From positions 868,001-932,000 of the forward strand of contig NZ_JAFICD010000002.1 in assembly GCF_017833525.1 (NCBI RefSeq): a DNA stretch of 64,000 nucleotides. The letters run 5' to 3'. The stretch comes from Duganella sp. 1411. GTDB lineage: Bacteria; Pseudomonadota; Gammaproteobacteria; Burkholderiales; Burkholderiaceae_D. A model generated the notes under the pieces. That model ran no database searches. It saw only the letters and a program-made list of their open reading frames with translations, and was not told the origin of the DNA. Below, piece by piece: positions 52,943 through 64,000 of the stretch (the first letter of the stretch is position 1; every line of letters begins with the position of its first letter). The translations under genes were made by a program, and so were the position numbers.

Positions 52943-53599
52943 ATGAATGCAGATTTTATAAAGCAACGGAACCGCTTCAAGGCCGCCACGATAAAGCGGA
53001 TAAACGTCAGCGAAGAGTCCTACACCAACGTGACCAACCTGCTGGCGACGATCGCCCAGCCGTTCCACGCGCGCAAAGGCGAGTTCCTGCAGCATGCCGG
53101 GGTGCCGGCCACGCAGGTGCATTGGCTCGCCAGCGGGGTCGCGCGCAGCGGCTTCTTCAACCGTGACGGCGTCGAGATGACGCTGCGGTTTTTCCGCGAG
53201 GGCGAGTCGGCCACCACGTTGACCGATCTGATCAACGGCGAGACCGGCCAGCCGGCCGTGCAGTTCCTGGTGGCCGAGACCACCATCCACGGCTTCACGT
53301 TGGACTGGGCGCAGAGCTGCGCGCTGCGCGCCCAGCACGAGGTGTTGCAGCACTATCATCTGCAGGCGGCGATGCACGGCTTGCAGAGCCTGGCGCAGCG
53401 GGCCTACAGCAGCGGCGAGACCTCGGCGCAGGAGCGGCTGGCCGCGTTCCGCGAAGAGTATCCCGGCCTGGAGGCGCGCATCTCGCAGCGCGCGATCGCC
53501 TCCTACCTGGGCATCACGCCGCAATACATGTCGCGTCTGCGGCGCGAGGCCGAGGCGGCCGAGGCCTCCGAGGGCTCCGAGACCGCCGCGCGCGGCTAG
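52943..53599 (+). CDS. Crp/Fnr-family transcriptional regulator
   Basis: 218 residues. The N-terminal cyclic-nucleotide-binding-like barrel (about residues 35-130) lacks the clear cAMP arginine motif. The C-terminal winged helix has RISQRAIASYLGITPQYMSRLRR. ATG at 52943 starts the family-like sequence but has no strong ribosome site. Its stop shares CTAG at 53596-53599 with the convergent monooxygenase gene. Confidence 0.8.
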   Translation: MNADFIKQRNRFKAATIKRINVSEESYTNVTNLLATIAQPFHARKGEFLQHAGVPATQVHWLASGVARSGFFNRDGVEMTLRFFREGESATTLTDLINGETGQPAVQFLVAETTIHGFTLDWAQSCALRAQHEVLQHYHLQAAMHGLQSLAQRAYSSGETSAQERLAAFREEYPGLEARISQRAIASYLGITPQYMSRLRREAEAAEASEGSETAARG

Positions 53600-55092
53600 C
53601 CGAACCAGCGCGCCGCTGCGCGCCCGGCCTGCGCCGGGTCCGCCAGCGGGCCGCCGGCCCAGGCGACCATCCCGTCGGGCCGTATCAGCGCCGCGCCGAG
53701 GCCCAGTCCCTGCTTCGGCCGGCCCGATACATACCGCAGCCGGCCAGCGTAGGCGCCGGCCAGCGCTGCCAGCGACGCGTCCGCGTCGAAATCCAGCAGC
53801 AGTCCCCGGCCATCCCGCATCAGCTCGCCTATCCGCGTGCCGTCCTCCAGCTCGAAGTTGGGGACGCTGTGGCCGGTCAACGGGTGGCCGCCGCCCAGGT
53901 CATAGCCGGTGTCGACACCCCACACCCTGGCGGCGATGTGGGTGGCGCCGTCGCGCGTGGCGATCAGCTCGCGCATGACCGCGCTCAGCGCGCGCGCGTG
54001 CGGGTCCGGCCGCATCAGCGCGACCTGGGCGCGCGACCAGTCCAGCACCTGCGCGCCGACCGGGTGCCGCTCCTCGTGATAACTGTCCAGCAGGCCCGGC
54101 GCGGCCCGTCCACGGATGGTCGCGGCCAGCTTCCAGCCCAGGTTCATGGCGTCGCCGATGCCCAGGTTGAGGCCCTGCCCTCCCAGCGGCGCGTGGATGT
54201 GCGCGGCGTCGCCGGCCAGCAGCACCCGGCCGGCGCGGTAACTGGTGGCCTGGCGCGCGCGGTCGGTCCAGGTGCTGGCGGCATGCACGGCGCGGATGGT
54301 CGCGCCGGTGTTCGAGATCCGGCGCAGCACCGCCTGCAAATGCTCGCGCGTGACCGGCCCGGCGCCGTGGTGCGACCCGCCATCGAATTCCTGCATGACC
54401 AGGAAACCCGGCTGCGATTGGAAGTACAGGCCGGCCGGCGTCAGGTTGCGGCCGGGCTTGAGCTGGTCCGCATCGGCCAGTTCCACCTCGGCCGAATAAC
54501 CGGTGAATTCGGGCTCGGTGCCGGCGAACTCGAAACCGCCCGCCTTGCGCACCGCGCTGCGCCCGCCGTCGCAGCCGACCAGCCATCGCCCCCGGAAAGA
54601 CAGCCCGCCCGCCACCACCGTCACCCCGTCCGCCGTTTGCCGCAAGCCGGTGACGCCGACCCCGCGCCGGATTTCCACGCCCAGGGACGCGGCGCGGCCG
54701 GCCAGCACCGTTTCCAGCGCCTCCAGCTCGGACAGCACGCTGGTGGCGGTGGAACTTGGCAAGCGCCGCGTCCAGCGCGAGGTATCGATGTCGTCCAGAT
54801 AAAACGGAATCCCGGCGAAGTGCCCGGCCTGCCGGCGCGACTGCGCGTCGGGCTGTCCGAACGGCGCGCGCAGGGCCGGCGCCGCCAGTTGGTCCAGCAA
54901 GCCGCGGCGGTACAGCGCCTCGACGGTGGGCGCGGACAGTCCGCGTATCCCGAACGGCACCCGCTTCAGCGCCGACTGCGGCTGCCCGGCCTTTTCCAGT
55001 ATCAGGACCGAACATCCGGCCAGCGCCAGCTCGCAGGCGAGGAACAAACCGACCGGCCCGGCGCCGGCAACGATGACATCATAGCTATCCAT
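53596..55092 (-). CDS. FAD-dependent aromatic monooxygenase (class A)
   Basis: 498 residues of the p-hydroxybenzoate-hydroxylase type with a thioredoxin-like C-terminal domain. The FAD site is GAGPVGLFLACE near residue 9, the DG motif is GCDGGRSAVRK near residue 170, and the GD motif is LLAGDAAHIHAPLGGQGLNLGIGDAMNLGWKLA (read in two halves) near residue 280. It resembles enzymes acting on polyketide or antibiotic rings, such as rifampicin monooxygenases. It is divergent from a TetR gene with a perfect palindrome between them, which suggests induction by its aromatic substrate. Resistance or detoxification is a likely role. Confidence 0.9.
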   Translation of the reverse strand: MDSYDVIVAGAGPVGLFLACELALAGCSVLILEKAGQPQSALKRVPFGIRGLSAPTVEALYRRGLLDQLAAPALRAPFGQPDAQSRRQAGHFAGIPFYLDDIDTSRWTRRLPSSTATSVLSELEALETVLAGRAASLGVEIRRGVGVTGLRQTADGVTVVAGGLSFRGRWLVGCDGGRSAVRKAGGFEFAGTEPEFTGYSAEVELADADQLKPGRNLTPAGLYFQSQPGFLVMQEFDGGSHHGAGPVTREHLQAVLRRISNTGATIRAVHAASTWTDRARQATSYRAGRVLLAGDAAHIHAPLGGQGLNLGIGDAMNLGWKLAATIRGRAAPGLLDSYHEERHPVGAQVLDWSRAQVALMRPDPHARALSAVMRELIATRDGATHIAARVWGVDTGYDLGGGHPLTGHSVPNFELEDGTRIGELMRDGRGLLLDFDADASLAALAGAYAGRLRYVSGRPKQGLGLGAALIRPDGMVAWAGGPLADPAQAGRAAARWFG

Positions 55093-55103
55093 ACTCAATC
55101 CCA

Positions 55104-55122
55104 ATATGTACTCAGTACATAT
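55104..55122. promoter_or_regulatory. TetR operator: perfect 19-bp palindrome
   Basis: ATATGTACT-C-AGTACATAT is perfectly symmetric around base 55113. It lies 12 bases upstream of the monooxygenase start and 22 bases upstream of the TetR start, so one bound repressor could shut off both genes. Confidence 0.85.
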
Positions 55123-55144
55123 ACGATATGCTATGATGGCTGCC

Positions 55145-55783
55145 ATGTCAACGCCCTCCGACCTCCGCTTCCGCAAGCGCCTGGCCACGCGCCAGGCCAT
55201 CTCCAACGCCGCCACGCGCCTGTTCCTGGAGCGCGGCTTCGACCATGTGACCGTGGACGAGATCGCGGCGGCGGCCGACGTCGGACGGATGACCGTGTTC
55301 AACCACTTTCCGCGCAAGGAGGACATGTTCTTCGACCGCGACGAGGAAGGTCGCGAGGCCTTGCGCGCGGCGCTGCGCGAGCGGGTCGCGGGCGTCCCGC
55401 CGGTCGAGACCTTGCGTCTGCTGGCTCACCGCATGGTCGCGGAACAGCGTCCCTACCTGCGGTTTTCCGCCGACAGCCAGGGCTTTGTGGAGACGATCGA
55501 GGGCAGCGAAACGCTCAAGGCGCGGGCCCGGGCGATCCGCAACGAGATCTGGCAGATGGTGGCGGTGGAGCTGGCGGCCGGCGCGGGACGGCAGCCGGAA
55601 GACCCGGACGCCCAGCTGGCGGCCGGCCTGCTGTCGGCGACCTGGACGGTGGCGCTGATCCAGGGCCACCGGGTGTACCGGCAAACGCGCGACGCGGAGG
55701 CGGCGCGGGCGGCGTTTCTGGCGCTGGTCGACCAGGGAACGGTGGGGCTGAACGCCGCGCTGGCCGGCACGCCCTACGCCTGA
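55145..55783 (+). CDS. TetR-family repressor
   Basis: 212 residues. The N-terminal helix-turn-helix has VTVDEIAAAADVGRMTVFNHFPRKEDMF at residues 37-64 (read in parts). The all-helical ligand-binding domain follows from about residue 75, and a C-terminal TetR-C-like tail contains ALIQGHRVYRQ. The start is taken at ATG 55145 (MSTPSD); ATGs at 55133 and 55136 are possible. It most likely controls itself and the divergent monooxygenase through the palindrome at 55104. Confidence 0.9.
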   Translation: MSTPSDLRFRKRLATRQAISNAATRLFLERGFDHVTVDEIAAAADVGRMTVFNHFPRKEDMFFDRDEEGREALRAALRERVAGVPPVETLRLLAHRMVAEQRPYLRFSADSQGFVETIEGSETLKARARAIRNEIWQMVAVELAAGAGRQPEDPDAQLAAGLLSATWTVALIQGHRVYRQTRDAEAARAAFLALVDQGTVGLNAALAGTPYA

Positions 55784-55790
55784 ACCAATA

Positions 55791-55827
55791 AAAAAAGCCC
55801 CATGCGCGCAACCGCATGGGGCTTTTT
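55791..55827. terminator. Bidirectional terminator between tetR and ppa
   Basis: GCCCCATGCG at 55797-55806 pairs with CGCATGGGGC at 55813-55822, flanked by an A-run on the left and a T-run on the right. It serves both convergent genes. Confidence 0.92.
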
Positions 55828-55865
55828 GTTGCCGGCCGCCTTGACGGGTCGGCCGGGGGGCGGCC

Positions 55866-56405
55866 TTACGCTGCCGATTCCTTGTTGTACGAAGCGACGC
55901 CGTTCAGGATTTCCTGTTTGGCTTCTTCCGGACCGTACCAGCCGTCGATCTTGACCCATTTGCCTTTTTCCAGGTCTTTGTAGTGCTCGAAGAAGTGCTG
56001 GATCTGGCGCAGGCGCAGTTCGTTCAGGTCTTCCGGCTTTTGCCAGTGGCTGTAGATCGACAGTACTTTGTCGACCGGCACGGCCAGCACTTTGGCGTCT
56101 TCACCGGATTCGTCGGTCATTTTCAGCACGCCGATCGGACGGCAGCGCACCACCACGCCCGGGATCAGCGGGAACGGGGTGATCACCAGCACGTCGACCG
56201 GATCGCCGTCGTCGGACAGGGTGTTCGGCACATAGCCGTAGTTGCATGGGTAGTGCATGGCGGTGCCCATGAAGCGATCGACGAAGATCGCGCCCGATTC
56301 CTTGTCCACTTCATACTTGATCGGATCGGCGTTCATCGGGATTTCGATGATCACGTTGAAGTCGTTTGGCAAATCGCGGCCGGAAGGCACTTTATTCAAG
56401 CTCAT
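55866..56405 (-). CDS. ppa: Inorganic pyrophosphatase
   Basis: 179-residue family I soluble enzyme that splits pyrophosphate. [15 protein letters not shown] near residue 21, the metal-binding [10 protein letters not shown] near residue 65, and late [11 protein letters not shown] are all conserved. Length and motifs are normal. Confidence 0.96.
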   Translation of the reverse strand: MSLNKVPSGRDLPNDFNVIIEIPMNADPIKYEVDKESGAIFVDRFMGTAMHYPCNYGYVPNTLSDDGDPVDVLVITPFPLIPGVVVRCRPIGVLKMTDESGEDAKVLAVPVDKVLSIYSHWQKPEDLNELRLRQIQHFFEHYKDLEKGKWVKIDGWYGPEEAKQEILNGVASYNKESAA

Positions 56406-56545
56406 GGGTTTCCTCGTGTGTGTGCTGACAAATGTTTAACTGCGTAATTATAACGAAGTCCAGACTGCTTGTGCGTCGCAGCACTACCGTGCGGAAATTT
56501 TTAAACCACCGGGGGTAACGCCGTGGTCCGCCCCGGCCGGCCCGA

Positions 56546-56917
56546 TCAATGCGTCAAATCGGCCTTAACGAAATACTTGCGCGCGTAGGTCAGCAGTTGG
56601 CCGTCGTTCGGATGATCGACGGTTTCCACGCTGACCACTTTATCGGCCGTTTCGGCGTGGCTCTTGGTCATGTGGCGCATCAGCGCCAGCTTTTCCTGGC
56701 CGGGGCCGACCACCAGGATTTCCTTGGCTTCGGTGATGGCGGCGATGACCTCATCCATATAACCGGTGTCTCCCTCGGCGCGGTTGTTGCCCACGACGCC
56801 GGCCTTCCGGTGCTGCGAGGTGGTCTTGATCACTTCGGTTTCAGCGTCGTCGCGGGTGAAATGGATGACGTGGGCTTCGGTCTGGTCGAGCCAGACGACT
56901 GCGTGTTGAAACGACAT
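56546..56917 (-). CDS. Small eRF1/pelota-like 'translational machinery' protein
   Basis: A 123-residue protein like those named translational machinery protein in Burkholderiales, related to the bacterial archaeo-eukaryotic release-factor-like fold. It opens SFQHAVVWLDQTEAHVIHF and has ILVVGPGQEKLALMRHM near residue 73 and a final YARKYF. AGGA precedes the ATG at 56915-56917. No function is established. Confidence 0.7.
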   Translation of the reverse strand: MSFQHAVVWLDQTEAHVIHFTRDDAETEVIKTTSQHRKAGVVGNNRAEGDTGYMDEVIAAITEAKEILVVGPGQEKLALMRHMTKSHAETADKVVSVETVDHPNDGQLLTYARKYFVKADLTH

Positions 56918-57045
56918 GGGGTTTTTCCTTGAGGTGGGGGATGCTGCGGAGGACCGGTTGGTCGAGAGATCGACCATCGGCCAGTGCACCCATCGTGCGC
57001 GCTTATGCCGCCCCCATCTGTACGCGACCGTACCCAGCGCAAAAT

Positions 57046-57077
57046 GGAAAAAGGCCGGCTCCTGATCGGAACCGGCC
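57046..57077 (-). terminator. Terminator after hemY
   Basis: GGCCGGCTCC at 57053-57062 pairs with GGAACCGGCC at 57068-57077 with one mismatch, and a T-run follows on the minus strand. It lies 36 bases after hemY. Confidence 0.75.
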
Positions 57078-57112
57078 CGGGCCGCGCCATCCGCCCGCCA
57101 CGGCGGCCGATA

Positions 57113-58309
57113 TTAAAGTATGGTCGCCAGCGCGCACTGGCGGTAATGGTTGGCCGCCTCTTCCTGCTGCTGCAGCGCCTCGTGCATCTGCGCCAGCTTC
57201 AGGTGCGATTCGCGCACCATGCGCGGATCGGATGCATCCGACAGCGCCTGCTCCAGATAGCGCTGCGCCTTGCCCCACAATTTTTGCTTCAGGCACAGCG
57301 ACCCAAGCGTGAGCGCCAGTTCGGCGTCGGTCGGGCGCGCGTGCAGCCATCGCTCGCACGCCTCGATCTGCGCCAGCAGCGCGGCCGAACCGGCCGGCGC
57401 CGCCGCCTCGCGGTAGGCGCGGATCACGCGGTCGTCCCAGTCGGCGGCCAGCGATTCCTCGGCCACCAGGCGCGCCTCGTCGTGCAGCCCGCGCGCGTTC
57501 AGCGCGGTGGCGGCCAGGCAGGCCACATACGGCTTGATCCGGTCGCTGGTCGGCACCGTGGCCCAGACCCGTTGCAGCGATTCGGCGTCGTTGCCCTGGT
57601 CCGACAATAAATCGGCGTAGGCCAGCTCGCGCAGCCGCGCCGACAGCGCCGGATGCAGCGCGCGGTGCTTGTCGAGCGAGCGCACCAGGCGCAGCACTTC
57701 CGGCCAGTTCTTGGCCTGCTGCTGCGCCTTGAGCGACCATTGCAGCGCGTGGATGTGGCGCGTGCCGCTGGCGTTGAGCTCGCGCACGGCGTCGAGCGCC
57801 GCCTCCGGCTGGTGGTCGTCGACCAGCAATTCGGTCATCGTCATCAGGCGCGCGGTCTTCATGGCGTTGTCGTCGTTGAGCTTGGCGAGCCACTGGTCGC
57901 GGCGCGCGCCCTGGCGCATGCGGTGCGCGGCGCGCGCGCCGATCAGCGCGGCCATGCCGGCGTTCTCGGGCAGTTCGGAGGCGCGCGCGGCGGCTTTTTC
58001 GGCATGGCCGAAGCGGCCTTCGAACAGCGCCTTGAGCGCCTCGCGCAGACCCTTGTTGCCGTCGCGTTCGCGCTTTTGCTGGCGGTAGGCGGCCACCTTG
58101 GCCGGCATTTTCATGGTGGCGCGCAAGGCCCGCAGCACCGCGTACAGGAACACGAACAGCGCCGCCGCCAGCACGCAGAAGAAGTTGAGCGACATGTCGA
58201 TCCGGTGCGGCGGGTAGAACAGCACCACGTTGCCCGGGTTGAAACGCGCCGTCACGGCGATGCCGATGGCGGCGGCCATCAAGGCGACTATCCAGAGAAA
58301 TAATCGCAT
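57113..58309 (-). CDS. hemY: HemY-like membrane TPR protein
   Basis: 398 residues with two N-terminal membrane segments (about residues 3-22 and 42-64) and a cytoplasmic-to-periplasmic HemY_N region (GHAEKAAARASE). Tetratricopeptide repeats follow to the end. It is encoded downstream of hemX in proteobacterial heme operons. Its exact role in late heme synthesis is unproven. It starts two bases after the hemX stop. Confidence 0.9.
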   Translation of the reverse strand: MRLFLWIVALMAAAIGIAVTARFNPGNVVLFYPPHRIDMSLNFFCVLAAALFVFLYAVLRALRATMKMPAKVAAYRQQKRERDGNKGLREALKALFEGRFGHAEKAAARASELPENAGMAALIGARAAHRMRQGARRDQWLAKLNDDNAMKTARLMTMTELLVDDHQPEAALDAVRELNASGTRHIHALQWSLKAQQQAKNWPEVLRLVRSLDKHRALHPALSARLRELAYADLLSDQGNDAESLQRVWATVPTSDRIKPYVACLAATALNARGLHDEARLVAEESLAADWDDRVIRAYREAAAPAGSAALLAQIEACERWLHARPTDAELALTLGSLCLKQKLWGKAQRYLEQALSDASDPRMVRESHLKLAQMHEALQQQEEAANHYRQCALATIL

Positions 58310-58311
58310 GA

Positions 58312-59475
58312 CTATGGCTTCGCTTTGTAGTTGCGCACGGCGTTCAGGCTGTCCGACAAGGTCGGCATCTCGATCGCCAGATTACTGGTCTGCACCTGGC
58401 GCAGCAGCGCCTGCACCGTCTGGGTGTTCTTGGCGCGCGTGTCGAAGTACTTGACCAGCGCCTCCTGGGCGGCGATCAGGTCGGCGCGGAACGCCGCCTC
58501 ATTGCGCGACAACAGCGCCATGCGGGCGTTCAGCAGGCGCAGCTTGAGGTTCTCGCGCAGGAAATACGCCTGCGTCGGCGACAGCATCAGCGCGTCCGGC
58601 GTCTCGACGCTGCGCACGCGGATCAGCTGGCGCACGTCGGTCCACATTTCGGTGCTCCAGCCGGTCCAGGTGTTTTGCAGCGCCAGCAGCCATGGATGGG
58701 GCTCGCTCGGCTCGGCGGCCGGCACCGGCTTGCCGTGCTTGTCGAGCACCGGTTTGGCCTTGACCTTTTTCTCCGGCGGCGCCGGCAAGGTCGGTTTTTC
58801 GTCCGACAGCATCGGCAAGGTGTCGATCTGCGCGATGACGTTGTCCAGCCGCAGCGCCACGCCGACCGAGTCGACGCTCGGCAAGGCTTTCAGCTTGTCG
58901 GTGTCCTTGGCGATGGCGCGGCGGATCGTGATGAACTGCGGCTTGTCCGAGCGCGACAGGCTGCGGTCGGCGTTTTGCAGCGCGATCAGCGCGCCGGGCA
59001 CGTTGCCGGCCAGTTGCAGCTGCTGGCTGGCGGTCGACAGCACTTGCTCGATCTCGGTCAGCGCCCACTCGTCGCGGTTCTTGGACAAGTCCTGGTACAG
59101 CTGCTCGAGCGCCAGTTGCTGGCTCTGCGCCTCCAGTTGTTTGCTTTCCAACAAGCCGACCTTGATCTGCAGTTCGCGGCTGCTTTCCTGCACGGCGCGC
59201 GCCAGGTTGCCGGTTTCGGCGTTGCTGGAGTCGCCCTTTTGCAGGCGCAGCGCCATTTCCTGGCGCAGCTTGCCCATCCGGTTGTGGGTCGACCAGGTCT
59301 GGGCCGCCAGCAGCACGGCCAGCACCACCACCCCGCCCAGCAGGATGCGCGGCTGCTGCAGCGTTTCGAACAGCCCGGGCTCGGACGGCGGCTTCGGCGC
59401 CGATGGCGCGGACTCGGCGGCGGACGCCGAGGCGTTCGGGGCGACAGGATCGGGTAATGTAGGCAAATCGTTCAT
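58312..59475 (-). CDS. hemX: HemX-like protein (uroporphyrinogen-III methyltransferase-like, membrane)
   Basis: 387 residues. A Pro/Ala/Ser-rich cytoplasmic tail (1-40) is followed by one membrane segment (about residues 45-65), a long coiled coil (70-140) and a helical periplasmic domain with LSTASQQLQLAGNVPGALIALQ (read in parts) and VRSVETPDALMLSPTQAYFLRE. The name reflects operon position; methyltransferase motifs are absent. Its ATG overlaps the hemD stop as ATGA. Confidence 0.9.
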   Translation of the reverse strand: MNDLPTLPDPVAPNASASAAESAPSAPKPPSEPGLFETLQQPRILLGGVVVLAVLLAAQTWSTHNRMGKLRQEMALRLQKGDSSNAETGNLARAVQESSRELQIKVGLLESKQLEAQSQQLALEQLYQDLSKNRDEWALTEIEQVLSTASQQLQLAGNVPGALIALQNADRSLSRSDKPQFITIRRAIAKDTDKLKALPSVDSVGVALRLDNVIAQIDTLPMLSDEKPTLPAPPEKKVKAKPVLDKHGKPVPAAEPSEPHPWLLALQNTWTGWSTEMWTDVRQLIRVRSVETPDALMLSPTQAYFLRENLKLRLLNARMALLSRNEAAFRADLIAAQEALVKYFDTRAKNTQTVQALLRQVQTSNLAIEMPTLSDSLNAVRNYKAKP

Positions 59476-60272
59476 AGGCGTGATTGTAACGCGGCCAGCA
59501 GGCGTTCGTCGCCTGATCCGCTGAGCGTCAGACGGGAAAAGCCCAAATCGCTTGCAGTTTCGGCAATTCGGGCGTGCGGCACGATCAAATGTTGTTGTTG
59601 CATTGATACAACAGATGGCGGCGCGTGGCCGGGACTTTTTGTATCGAGCTCTTGCAGCAGCGCGCACAGCCCGCGCAGCGCCTCCGAGCTGGTGATGATC
59701 CAGTCGTTGTGTCCGGCCAGCAGGCGGCGCAGCGTCGCCTCCAGCGCCGGCGTCAGGCGCGGCACGGAACGCCGGTAGGCGGCCACCACCTCGACCCTGG
59801 CGCCGGCCGCGCGCAGGCCGTCGGCCATCAGCTCGCGCCCGCTCTCGCCGCGCACGATCAGCACCGGCCGGTCCTTGAGCGCGGCCAGGTCCAGGGTTTG
59901 CAGCAGGTGTTCGGAGTCGCTGTGGCCGTTGTCGGCCGGGCTGACGATGGTGAATTTATCCGGCGTGACGCCGTGCGCGGCCAGCGCCAGCCGGCTGCCC
60001 TCGCCCACCACGGCCGCCGTCACGCCGGCCGGCCACTGATTAATATGGGCGAAGGCGGCGTCGATGGCGTTGGGCGACACGAACGCCACCATCGCATAGG
60101 CCGGCACCGGCGCGCACAGCCGTTCCAGCGCGGCGCGCAGGGCGGACTGGTCGGGCAGCGGCGCGATCTCCAGCAGCGGCAATAGCTCGACCTGGCGGCC
60201 CAGCGCGGCCACGCGCGCGGCCAGCGGACGCGCCTGCGCCAGCGGACGGGTGATGACGACGGCGCCGCTCAT
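59472..60272 (-). CDS. hemD: Uroporphyrinogen-III synthase
   Basis: 266 residues forming the two-domain HemD fold that closes hydroxymethylbilane to uroporphyrinogen III. VVITRPLAQARPLAARV at the N-terminus, FVSPNAIDAAF near residue 64, and WIITSSEALRGLC near residue 190 match the family. It is coupled to hemX by a four-base overlap and follows hemC by six bases. Confidence 0.93.
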   Translation of the reverse strand: MSGAVVITRPLAQARPLAARVAALGRQVELLPLLEIAPLPDQSALRAALERLCAPVPAYAMVAFVSPNAIDAAFAHINQWPAGVTAAVVGEGSRLALAAHGVTPDKFTIVSPADNGHSDSEHLLQTLDLAALKDRPVLIVRGESGRELMADGLRAAGARVEVVAAYRRSVPRLTPALEATLRRLLAGHNDWIITSSEALRGLCALLQELDTKSPGHAPPSVVSMQQQHLIVPHARIAETASDLGFSRLTLSGSGDERLLAALQSRL

Positions 60273-60278
60273 CCCCGG

Positions 60279-61310
60279 TCAGACCGGCTGCGGGCCGGTC
60301 GAGCCGTCGGCCTGCAGTTCGCGCGAGCGCGCCGCCTCCTCGGCCTGGGCGGCGTCGCTCAGGCAGGCGGCCAGGATGCCGACCGCGTCCTGCGCGCGCA
60401 GCAGCTCGGCCACTTGCAGGCCCAGCGCCTCGGGATCGGCGGCAGGGCCGCGCACCTCGGCGCTGGCCACGCGCGCGCCGTCCGGCGTGCCGACCATGGC
60501 GCGCAAGTGCATCTGGCCGTCATCGACGGTGGCGTAGGCCGCCAGCGGAATCTGGCAGCTGCCGCCGAACACCTTCGACACCTTGCGCTCGGCCCGGACG
60601 GCCTGCTCGGTGGCGACGTCGTTGAGCGGCGCCAGCAGCGCCTTCAGGTCCATTCCGTCGTCGCGTTCGGCGATCTCGATCGCCATCGCGCCCTGTCCGG
60701 CGGCCGGCAGGCTGTCCTCCGGCGCCAGCACGGCGCGGATGCGCTGCGGCAGGCCCAGGCGTTTGAGGCCGGCGGCGGCCAGGATGATGGCGCTGTAGTC
60801 GCCGCGATCGAGCTTGGCCAACCGGGTGTCGAGGTTGCCGCGCAGCGGCTTGATGACCAGTTGCGGATAGCGCGCCGCGATCAGCGCCTGGCGCCGCAGG
60901 CTGCTGGTGCCGACGATGGCGCCCGGCGGCAGCTCGGCCAGCGAGGCGTAATCGTTGGACACGAAGGCGTCGCGCGGGTCCTCGCGCTGCAGCACGGCGG
61001 CCAGCGCGAAGCCCTCGGGCAGCTCCATCGGCACGTCCTTGAGCGAATGGACGGCCAGATCGGCGCGGCCCTCGGCCATCGCTACTTCCAGTTCCTTGAC
61101 GAACAGGCCCTTGCCGCCGACCTTGGACAAGGTGCGATCCAGAATTTGATCACCTCTTGTCGTCATTCCGACAATTTTGACATCGCACTGAGGATATAAT
61201 AATGTCAAGCGCTCCCGCACGTGCTCCGCCTGCCACATGGCGAGGCGGCTCTCACGCGACGCGATCACCAGTCTGGATGGGGGAGTTTGGACCACTTCGG
61301 ATGTTTTCAA
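60279..61310 (-). CDS. hemC: Porphobilinogen deaminase (hydroxymethylbilane synthase)
   Basis: 343 residues. [19 protein letters not shown] near residue 13, HSLKDVP near residue 91, and the dipyrromethane-cofactor cysteine in [13 protein letters not shown] near residue 254. TTG at 61310 is the only reasonable start that keeps the conserved N-terminus, but it lacks a good ribosome site, so a slightly shorter form is possible. It is the first gene of hemCDXY and is divergent from ppc, as usual in betaproteobacteria. Confidence 0.93.
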   Translation of the reverse strand: MKTSEVVQTPPSRLVIASRESRLAMWQAEHVRERLTLLYPQCDVKIVGMTTRGDQILDRTLSKVGGKGLFVKELEVAMAEGRADLAVHSLKDVPMELPEGFALAAVLQREDPRDAFVSNDYASLAELPPGAIVGTSSLRRQALIAARYPQLVIKPLRGNLDTRLAKLDRGDYSAIILAAAGLKRLGLPQRIRAVLAPEDSLPAAGQGAMAIEIAERDDGMDLKALLAPLNDVATEQAVRAERKVSKVFGGSCQIPLAAYATVDDGQMHLRAMVGTPDGARVASAEVRGPAADPEALGLQVAELLRAQDAVGILAACLSDAAQAEEAARSRELQADGSTGPQPV

Positions 61311-61459
61311 AACCAGTTCTTTCGCTGTAACTGACGCTCACCGGCGCCAGGCCAGTAAATCGCGCATGTTTAAGATCACAAATTTTATCATGCTCACCTT
61401 CTTGCAGAACCGGGCTACCAGCCTTTGCACCGACATTTCACATCTTTGCGGCTTATCAC

Positions 61460-64000
<2,541 letters not shown>

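Overview
The window is high-GC DNA whose gene content and gene order fit a betaproteobacterium of the Oxalobacteraceae, in the Massilia/Duganella/Telluria group. The evidence is trxB | ftsK-lolA-rarA ... serS, nadE-glnB, and ppc | hemC-hemD-hemX-hemY near ppa, together with TonB receptors paired with a tryptophan-halogenase-like protein. No database search was possible. Family calls come from reading motifs by eye, and the genus is inferred.

Bases 1-16900 look like a specialised-metabolite locus. From left to right they hold gshA (cut by the window edge), a fused indolepyruvate-type ferredoxin oxidoreductase, a DASS anion transporter and a LysR regulator. An eight-gene, mostly overlapping minus-strand operon follows (13622 down to 7436): thioesterase, secreted unknown, M23 peptidase, class I glutamine amidotransferase, PatB/MalY-type C-S lyase, HFCD flavoprotein, beta-etherase-like GST and acyl-CoA-dehydrogenase-like flavoprotein. 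A divergent gshB-paaZ pair completes it. The LysR/GST/thioesterase/acyl-CoA dehydrogenase/HFCD set matches TdaA, B, D, E and F of tropodithietic acid (TDA) biosynthesis. The PaaZ-like protein has lost both catalytic residues of its aldehyde dehydrogenase domain but keeps its hydratase dyad, which is what a tropone pathway branching from phenylacetate catabolism needs. The cluster also carries its own glutathione genes, a free-standing amidotransferase and a C-S lyase. I infer a sulfur-tropone pathway with glutathione-derived sulfur. A TdaC homologue and the PaaABCDE epoxidase are not in the window.

Bases 17100-24930 hold a probable iron or tetrapyrrole uptake locus: a heme-type TonB receptor, a CobM-like tetrapyrrole methylase, and a convergent peptide/nickel-type ABC transporter with fused ATPases. 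A Fur-box-like sequence lies upstream of the binding-protein gene. It sits next to the putative tropone cluster and could serve it, but this is not shown.

Bases 25030-37900 are mainly core: tRNA-Ser(CGA) with a degenerate second copy, serS, a MocR regulator, rarA, lolA, ftsK, trxB, an Smr protein and a TRIC-type channel. Palindromic repeats lie between them. Bases 38000-47400 hold an ORF6N gene and a polysaccharide-use group: PL4-like lyase, large TonB receptor, tryptophan-halogenase-like flavoprotein and sulfatase. Bases 47500-64000 return to core metabolism (glnB, nadE, dps, ppa, heme synthesis, ppc). They also include a TetR/flavin-monooxygenase pair around a perfect 19-bp palindrome.
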